Shown one piece after another: positions 57,901 to 64,000 of a stretch of DNA of 64,000 nucleotides. The notes below the pieces were generated by a model that was not told where the DNA came from, made no database searches, and was given only the letters and a program-made list of their open reading frames with translations. The position numbers and the translations under genes are program-made. The DNA is taken from contig JAACJO010000043.1 of assembly GCA_013368445.1 (NCBI GenBank), forward strand, positions 1-64,000, given 5' to 3'. Numbering within the stretch: the stretch's first letter is position 1; every line of letters begins with the position of its first letter. The stretch comes from Leucocoprinus leucothites (lineage: Eukaryota; Basidiomycota; Agaricomycetes; Agaricales; Agaricaceae).

Positions 57901-58914
57901 TCTGACGCGGTATCCCAAGCAGCATGTAGATGACTTCAGTGCATCTGCCGACGCCAGAGCCTGGCCACCATTTCACGCCATTGACCATTCCAAGTCGTTG
58001 CCCAAGCCATCGTCACTCAACCTCTTGTGCGGCCATGTATCTGTTTTGCATAACATACGCGACTAGGTGACTCTATCGTCATATCTTCTGTATGCCACAG
58101 TGCGGCCACCACCCCCACAGGTTCGGACTGTTTGGTACAGCCCCTATGGATGCCGATGTCCTATAGTCCCCGACGATCTGACCTCCTGCAACCCAAATCG
58201 CAACGGAGGCCATACCTGTGTGTTGTTCCCCGCCCTTCCATGCCTTGCTCAAGTCTACGACGTTCATCGTTCGCAGGCTACGGGATGAAACCTGGACTTC
58301 CATCAAGATACTGTGACGACAACCATCAGACCAACCATTCCACGAGCTTGTCAACAACACCGGGTCACTCTCACCATCCTCAGGCTCCCTCTCCGCATTT
58401 CCTAAATGCTTGACCCTCGATCGATCGCGCATACAAGGACGCCTGTGATTGAGGATGCATCCGTTGACAAAGATGAGAGATCGATAGAGCTTGGAATTAG
58501 TTTTCTCCCACTGCTGTAGTTGGCGTGCGCGATCGTACAAGGATACAGACAAATGTTAGATCTATCTGAGTTGCCACAAAGCACAGGGCATATATCTATA
58601 AACTTGTTTTGAGCGATCCCAGACGATGCGAGGACAAGGAAAGCAATCAATCAACTGGAACAAGACACAGGTGTATAAACATGACAAAAGTCCAACAAGT
58701 ACATCAAGTAATACAGACGAGTTTAACAGCGATGCACAAGCTCGAAGCTGACGAGACGTTGCTAGGTGGCCTTTCACGAACTCTTCCACACTCAGCTGAG
58801 CTTATCAGTCCCGACATACAACCACTACAGAGCCCCGGCTACTTTGTTAACCGCTTCCCCTATCTTCACCATACTCTCATTCGGCTCACTCAACTACTCA
58901 TGCAAAGCCACGAA
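57901..58914. other. spacer without a supported gene
   Basis: Around 57930 the sequence GACTTCAGTGCATCTGCCGA is the reverse complement, with few changes, of sequence at 18147-18167 next to the retrotransposon flank, so a dispersed repeat is present. Frames at 58079-58552 (minus) and 58609-58935 (plus) show no motif. Confidence 0.35.
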
Positions 58915-59574
58915 TTAAACAATGTCCTAAAATGAGCTGAGAAAAATATGACGACATACCCCAGTGACATTTGCCAAGTGACGCAAGACTTCTGGTGTAC
59001 TTTGCACGAGTTGAGTAATGTTCATGCCCATCATATCCGCATCCATCACGTTCAAATTGGGTGGCGGAACCGACGCCGACCGAGCGATGTTCGGGAGTTG
59101 AACGATCGCATTTGCGATACCGGTGACAGTGGGCTCGATAATCCCGACTAATTGTAGCACCACTGATTTATCGGCATCGGAAAGTGCGGTGAGGTCTCTC
59201 AGGGTCAATACGGGAATAGAGCCTGAATAGAATGAGTAATGCTTCGCTAAAACACTTGTAAGAAGAGATCGGACACACATTGATCAATCCACCAGGGCCG
59301 AGGAGCCCCAACGCGCGAAGATTTTGCTAATACAGTATCAGTAGATTATCAACGACTTGAGAAAGTAATACCTACCAATAAAAGCAATACAAGACCAAGT
59401 ATGTAAAACAAGACGTTCGCAAGGGGTACCACGGCACCATCAATTGTATTGTCTCCAGAAAGGAGCAACTGTATGATGGTAGATACCCACAGGCGTTCCT
59501 TGGGCTACAATGATCCCAACAAGGAAGGTGAACAGAAGGAAGATGGTACGAGTTTGAAACTTGAGTGAGAGCAT
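58915..59574 (-). CDS. small secreted or membrane protein, frame uncertain
   Basis: The start MLSLKFQTRTIFLLFTFLVG (59574) looks like a signal peptide ending in IVAQG. Further on the minus strand are a hydrophobic segment (LANVLFYILGLVLLLL), an intron (GTAGGT..TTAG), QNLRALGLLGPGGLIN, another intron, and an amphipathic exon (LTLRDLTALSDADKSVVLQL, MMGMNITQLVQS) that would end with DIV and a TAA at 58915-58917. Two joints are poor: a one- or two-base discrepancy near 59479-59486, and a weak donor near 59275. It may be a recently broken gene. The family was not recognised; the pattern resembles the many short secreted mushroom proteins of unknown function. Confidence 0.35.
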
Positions 59575-61030
59575 GCTTGAGGCCGCAGTAGCGGGGTCTA
59601 CCGCAGTATAACGTCCTGATCTTTATACCTGCGTACCCTCCCTAGATCAAGCAGCACTATCCATGTATATAAGCGCGCCAAAGGGCGTTCAGAATGGATG
59701 ACTTAACTTTTCCCAGAATTTGAGGTTCTAGAACCGAACCAAACGTGCCGACCATGGCAGCACAATAGTTTGGTGATGGAGGTGACGAACTATGTTATTG
59801 TATATCCCGTGCCACCATTGCCAGGCCGTCAAGTCCTGATGTTCCCAAAACACGCTCAAACGCTTCACCAGAGAAGAGGCTAGTCTGTTCTCGGTAATGA
59901 CTCGTGGTCATCTGTATTGGTGGCGCGGGGGACAGAGCTATGGAGCAAAGCCCTTGGTAGCTTCCCTCGGGCTTACTAGAGCCTCTAGCACAAACCTTCA
60001 AAGTTCTAGTGAGTAGAATGACCTTCTCAGTCAGGTAGCTGAACGTCAGAGTTTCACCATGCCAGCTTTCAACGCTGTATTAGCGTTGATGGTTATGGAC
60101 TAAGAACGACATTTAGATAATACCCATTGGGACTAGCTAATGATAAGAGAAATTGAGTGCAGGAATAACACTAGTTGGACTTACCACCGTAATTGCCGAG
60201 AAGGATGTGTGCAGCATCCTGGTCTGAGGTCACCAAGCAGATGACACGCGATGTGACGTTCGAAGTACTTTCCGAAGTTTCTGTCAGGTCTCTCATTACA
60301 TATGCGACCGTCCACCTTATCCTAACATACGGTGGATTCTGCACAACTAGTGTGCTATCGCCGAGAACTGTCCGGGGTACACAAGGCTCGGGTTCAGTGA
60401 CATGGATGGAAGTGTTCAGCAGGTTGAGAATGCGAAATAAACTGTCTTGTGGCCTACGTCAACGAACACTCCACATTGACTAGACATCTTCTCACCCACT
60501 ATCATCCCTCAGAGATCCACCTTCTTATAGGTGAGTGGGATTGATCTGCCAGAGAAGAAAATGTGAGTTCAGTGTCACTGAGAAACATGGCTCAACCGGC
60601 AGGTGTAAATTTTTGCTCAAACCAACAATCTCATACAACCAATAATAATCTTTCATCTCTCCCTTGCTAGGACTTGTACCTCGTCAGACCCTGTTCAACT
60701 TGCGTGGGCATTTCAGGCAATGTCTGTGTGACGAGGCAGTGACCATGTCCCGTAGTCATCACCAGTCGATATATTGTCCTTGTAATTGTAGATATATTTG
60801 TGGTCGTCCCAATAACATCGTCTCTCCTCTTCTTCTAAAATATGACCCCGTTCCCGTCAATCCCGACACCATCTCTATCACCTCGTTACAACTCTTCCTC
60901 TACATCTCCACAACCGTGGCCTCGATCGTGGTCGCCTAAGCACAGTCATGACCCCGTAACTGTCTATCGCGTCAATCGCGACGTCTGTCGTAATCTACCT
61001 TTGTGCTGAACTGGCGACCTTGACTTGAGG
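59575..61030. other. spacer with a coiled-coil fragment
   Basis: No gene was supported. At 60505-60610 the plus strand resembles the coiled-coil fragment of 48110 (AGAGATCCAC, GATCTGCCAGAGAAGAAAA) but with more stops. At ~60915-61020 the text CCTCGATCGTGGTCGCC..CAGTCATGACCCCGTAACTG is a relative of 51215-51310. Confidence 0.4.
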
Positions 61031-61900
61031 CAGCACTCGAACATTTCTTCCTACAATACTTTGGCTCCAGACATCTCTTACACTTCACGATTCCCTTCTC
61101 ACCTGCCGCGGGGCACTGTTGAGCAACGGTAGGGCGCAATGATAAGGCGGTCCGTGGGGGCAAGACGTGTCAAATGAGCGAACAGGTAGGTAGCCAAGAT
61201 AGGATGACCTTTACCTGGGATGAGCCTATCGTTACCATGTGTGGGGAAGGGTGATTTGAATCGGTGGGCTTGGGTGGCAAAGAAGTGGAGGTCGACACCT
61301 TAGGCGGGGCTTAGTCCTTGACTTTGAGCTGATACGTTGTTTGCGGGTGTAAGTCAAACCGCCATTGGTCCCGATTGTTGGCCAGCAGCAATATCTCCAG
61401 AAAGGTCGAATAGTCATGGCTCGAGCAGGCGCTTTTAGGATCCAAGGTTGTCGAGTTCTTTCATAAGGAGGTCCGCGGTAGAAGAGTGAGATCAGGGGGA
61501 AAGTGGGGGAGGACAAGGGAGGAGGTGAGGTTGATGGTGTTGTCCCCCGAGCGGTGCTTCTAGGTCTGCCGATGCCGGTAATTGTGCACCCTGGGCTTTT
61601 GTTTCGCCCTCTTCGTCCAGCGCGGGTTCTTTAGCTTGATAAATCACCATGAGGGGGAGTCAGGAGCGGATGTTGTTAGGCATGCTTCCGCAGGTTTGAT
61701 GATGTGAGTGGACATGTGTATCTGTGAGAGAAATAGGTCAGCAAAGAACAGGAAGAACGGTGTAGTAGAGGTATTCCACCAACAAGGGGTCTCTCCAAGG
61801 CAATTTCGGCAGGGTAGTTATCTTGGATACAACTCTTAATGAGCTAATATCAGCGAAACGGAAGTGTAATACATCATAATGCGATGAGTCACAGCACGTG
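61030..61900 (-). pseudogene. module D3: MYND-like finger fragment, partial copy
   Basis: The minus-strand frame 60972-61163 reads QQCPAAGEKGIVKCKRC followed by LEPKYCRKKCS, with the CxxC and YCxxxC spacing of a MYND zinc finger; the last His/Cys ligands are not visible. The same site in D1 (51350-51420) has lost cysteines. From 61370 to 61640 the text parallels D1 and D2 (GTGGGGGAGGACAAGGGAGG). The copy ends before the basic NLS-rich part, so it is truncated. Confidence 0.45.
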
Positions 61901-62061
61901 ACATAAGGTCTTTCCGTGCCGATGCCGAATGACCTGGATCAACCAATTAACTCGAGCACGGCGAGAATATACTTGCAAAGAAGGCTCAGCCGACTGGAAG
62001 TCAGACTCAGTCTTTGCTACTGGCACACTGAGGACTCAAGAGATAACACCTATTCAGCGCA

Positions 62062-63999
62062 ATGGCCACCGAAATTTGGTGTCTCTTCATCGATCAGGAC
62101 AATAATCCGGTTGCATCCGTCATCCGGGTAAAGGCCGATTACATCGCAGCTTTGAAGGAGACCGTCAAGGAAAAGTTTCCGAAGCGTCTAAAGGATGTAG
62201 ACGCCCACCGTTCACAGTATGGCGATGCAACTCACCAAAGTTGTCCTTCAAGGCGAGCAACAATGAACTACGCGAGCTTGTCAACACTATTGTGTTCAGC
62301 GACATACACAATGTCGTCAACCTATCCAGCGGAAAGAAGGTGATGGATCTTGAGCTCCGCGATGACGAGCTGTTACTCGTGCAAGTTCCCTGTGTGTTTC
62401 CGCCTTCTACCTTTGATTTTCCTTGTCTCAAATGAATTACTATTATAGATGACTGCAATCGCAGCGACAAACGCAAGCGTGGCGAAGAAGAAGAAGAAGA
62501 AGCCCCACCGCAACCCAAGCTTCTGAAGACAGCAATTTACGGGATCATGACACCATCATCGCTAAGTAGCGATGAAGAAGTTCCATTGCAGGTCAAGCTT
62601 CTGAAGACAGCAATCGACAATATGACACCATCATTACTAGTTCGTCCTGGGGCCTTTAAATATGTTTCGGGACCAGGGCGTGCCATCGGCTCCAACTTCC
62701 CCTTTGAACCTTATACAATTCCTCTTGTGTTTCTTCACGAGGATTTTGCGATATTCAAAACCAGATGTGAAGCAGCTCCTTCGAAGCGAGCAATCGATTG
62801 CTTTGACCAGCTCACCTATACTTCCTGTAGCTGGCTTGGCTCCGAGCTCCGAAGGAGGGAACAAATTCAGTCCCTACTCGATGAGTATTTAGGTCTTGGA
62901 CTTGACAGGCAGAAGATGATGGGTACTGAATTTACGACGGACGGGAGCCTCGACACTGCCATGCCGATATTTATCCGCGAATGCAAGGAGCCCGGAGATG
63001 CCCTCAATATAGCCATCTTGTACTACAGAAGATTCCTTATCAAAGCATTCGAGCACCCTCACCACTATTATAACTATAACACACGTATTCCGTGCATTAT
63101 CTTAGTTGACATGGGTAAGCCCACACTTTCATTAGCCACTCGCTTATTCAGGAATACAGCGCAGGCATGTTTCTGGGATTTTACGGAGCGGTTTGGGACG
63201 GAACGCGTGTGAGAGTCGAGTCTCTCACACGCCCATTCGATCTAACGACTCACTTGCTGGAAAGAACGGCCAGGCTCGAGATCGCATCCGCCTTGGACGC
63301 ATTTGTCGACGCTGTCAAAAATATCCGAGCACATTACAAGTCAATCACAACCGAGGCCAAGGCGAACCCAGACCGATCGGAACACTACAATCGCATTAAT
63401 AAAGCTCGAAGCTACCCGTTCATAACGTCATATATGGACAAGGACAACGACCAGGCAGTCAATTTCACTTACACCGCACGACTTCACGATGAGAAGCTTC
63501 TCTTCGACTCTACGCTTAAGGAGCCCAACTCTGGAGAGTGCTTTATCAAATTCACGCAGCGGTATTCAGAGGCAGCACATATCTATCTCGCATCTCGTGG
63601 TTGGGCACCAAGACTCCGATAATGCATTCGATTAACTGGTGACTGGATCATATTTTCATGGACGCGTCAAAATACAGAGTGATCTATGGTCTGGGCCTGA
63701 CAAATGCGGAGAAGGCAAAACTACAGCTCGAGGTGGAGAAGATGACTCGAGCTCTGCACAAAGGCGGCTTCGTTCATGGAGATATTCGGGATTCAAATCT
63801 GATGGTTGATCCCGGCTCGCTCTCGTCCGATGAGGTGAAGGTTCACCTCGTTGACTTTGATTGGGCTGGGCGCATTGGAGAGGCAACATATCCAGCTGGA
63901 CTGAATTGTGAGAGTGTGAGGCGCCCAGCAGGAGTTGGAGATAGGAAGCTTATTACTGCAGAGCACGATATTGGGATGGTATCCTACTTGACGTTATAA
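62062..63999 (+). pseudogene. second Crinkler-like/kinase gene, broken, runs to the window end
   Basis: The layout parallels 32698-34641: header start MATEIWCLFIDQDNN (62062), FTVWRCNSP, a basic linker (KRKRGEEEEEE), a middle region, an intron at ~63114-63161 (GTAAGC..GCAG), then a divergent kinase part with VHGDIRDSN as catalytic loop and LVDFDW for DFG. Lesions seen: a frame change near 62205 within the header, a TAA at 63620-63622 in the region corresponding to the kinase N-lobe, and a frame change near 63655. There are too few bases at these sites for introns. Codons 62517-62594 are tandemly duplicated in frame (LLKTAI twice), and a GAA run lies just before. The kinase C-lobe is open up to a stop codon at the very window edge. 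Confidence 0.75.
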
Positions 64000-64000
64000 T

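Overview
The window looks like a gene-sparse, repeat-rich stretch of nuclear DNA from a mushroom-forming basidiomycete (Agaricomycetes). The evidence is: many short GT-AG introns (about 48-60 nt); genes typical of that group (DUF6533-type membrane protein, macrofage-activating-glycoprotein-like GPI protein, CFEM proteins, Crinkler-kinase proteins); a Ty3/gypsy chromovirus; and no bacterial operon structure. No rRNA, tRNA or CRISPR was recognised. All exon coordinates come from reading splice sites by eye, with closure of the reading frame over the whole model as the check.

Layout. 1-1500: a degenerate ~158-bp tandem repeat, then telomere-like CCCTAA/CCCTGG text into which a small gene (1468-2006, minus) runs. 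2824-7893 (minus): a 21-exon SNF2-family ATPase of 1318 aa. 9802-12523 (plus): a divergently placed unknown protein of 873 aa. 12970-13456: a four-exon RPA3-like single-strand-DNA-binding subunit. 13.6-18.1 kb: a mobile-element cluster with a 102-bp hairpin, a 22-bp minisatellite, a Tc1/mariner-type MITE, and a 5'-truncated gypsy element with an in-frame TGA before its chromodomain and a 210-bp 3' LTR. Directly after that LTR lies a 60-bp copy of the start of the gene at 22510.

20.5-26.1 kb is the most conventional part: a 2OG-Fe(II) oxygenase, a Pro/Ser-rich membrane protein and farnesyl diphosphate synthase. 27.66-40.23 kb is a pair of ~5-kb direct segmental duplicates, each carrying a DUF6533-type membrane gene and a CFEM-GPI gene; the second DUF6533 copy has a +1 frameshift. 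A complete Crinkler-kinase-like gene (32698-34641) lies between the duplicates. 40771-42066 (minus) is a secreted GPI-anchored macrofage-activating-glycoprotein-like gene with a frame break in a homopolymer.

43.3-62 kb is a decaying accessory region built from repeated modules. One module carries a possible HeLo/MLKL-like helical domain (copies at 43.3, 50.1 and 53.35 kb); the other carries a basic NLS-rich protein and a MYND-like finger (copies at 51.3, 56.3 and 61.0 kb, with a relative at 18.4 kb). They lie in the order C-D1-B-D2, like a composite tandem duplication. The window ends in a second, broken Crinkler-kinase copy (62062-63999).

Functionally, the housekeeping part (RPA3, FPP synthase, probably the 2OG oxygenase) is separate from fast-evolving families thought to act in conflict, self-recognition or surface biology (Crinkler-kinases, possible HeLo-like modules, CFEM, DUF6533), which are duplicated and partly pseudogenised here.
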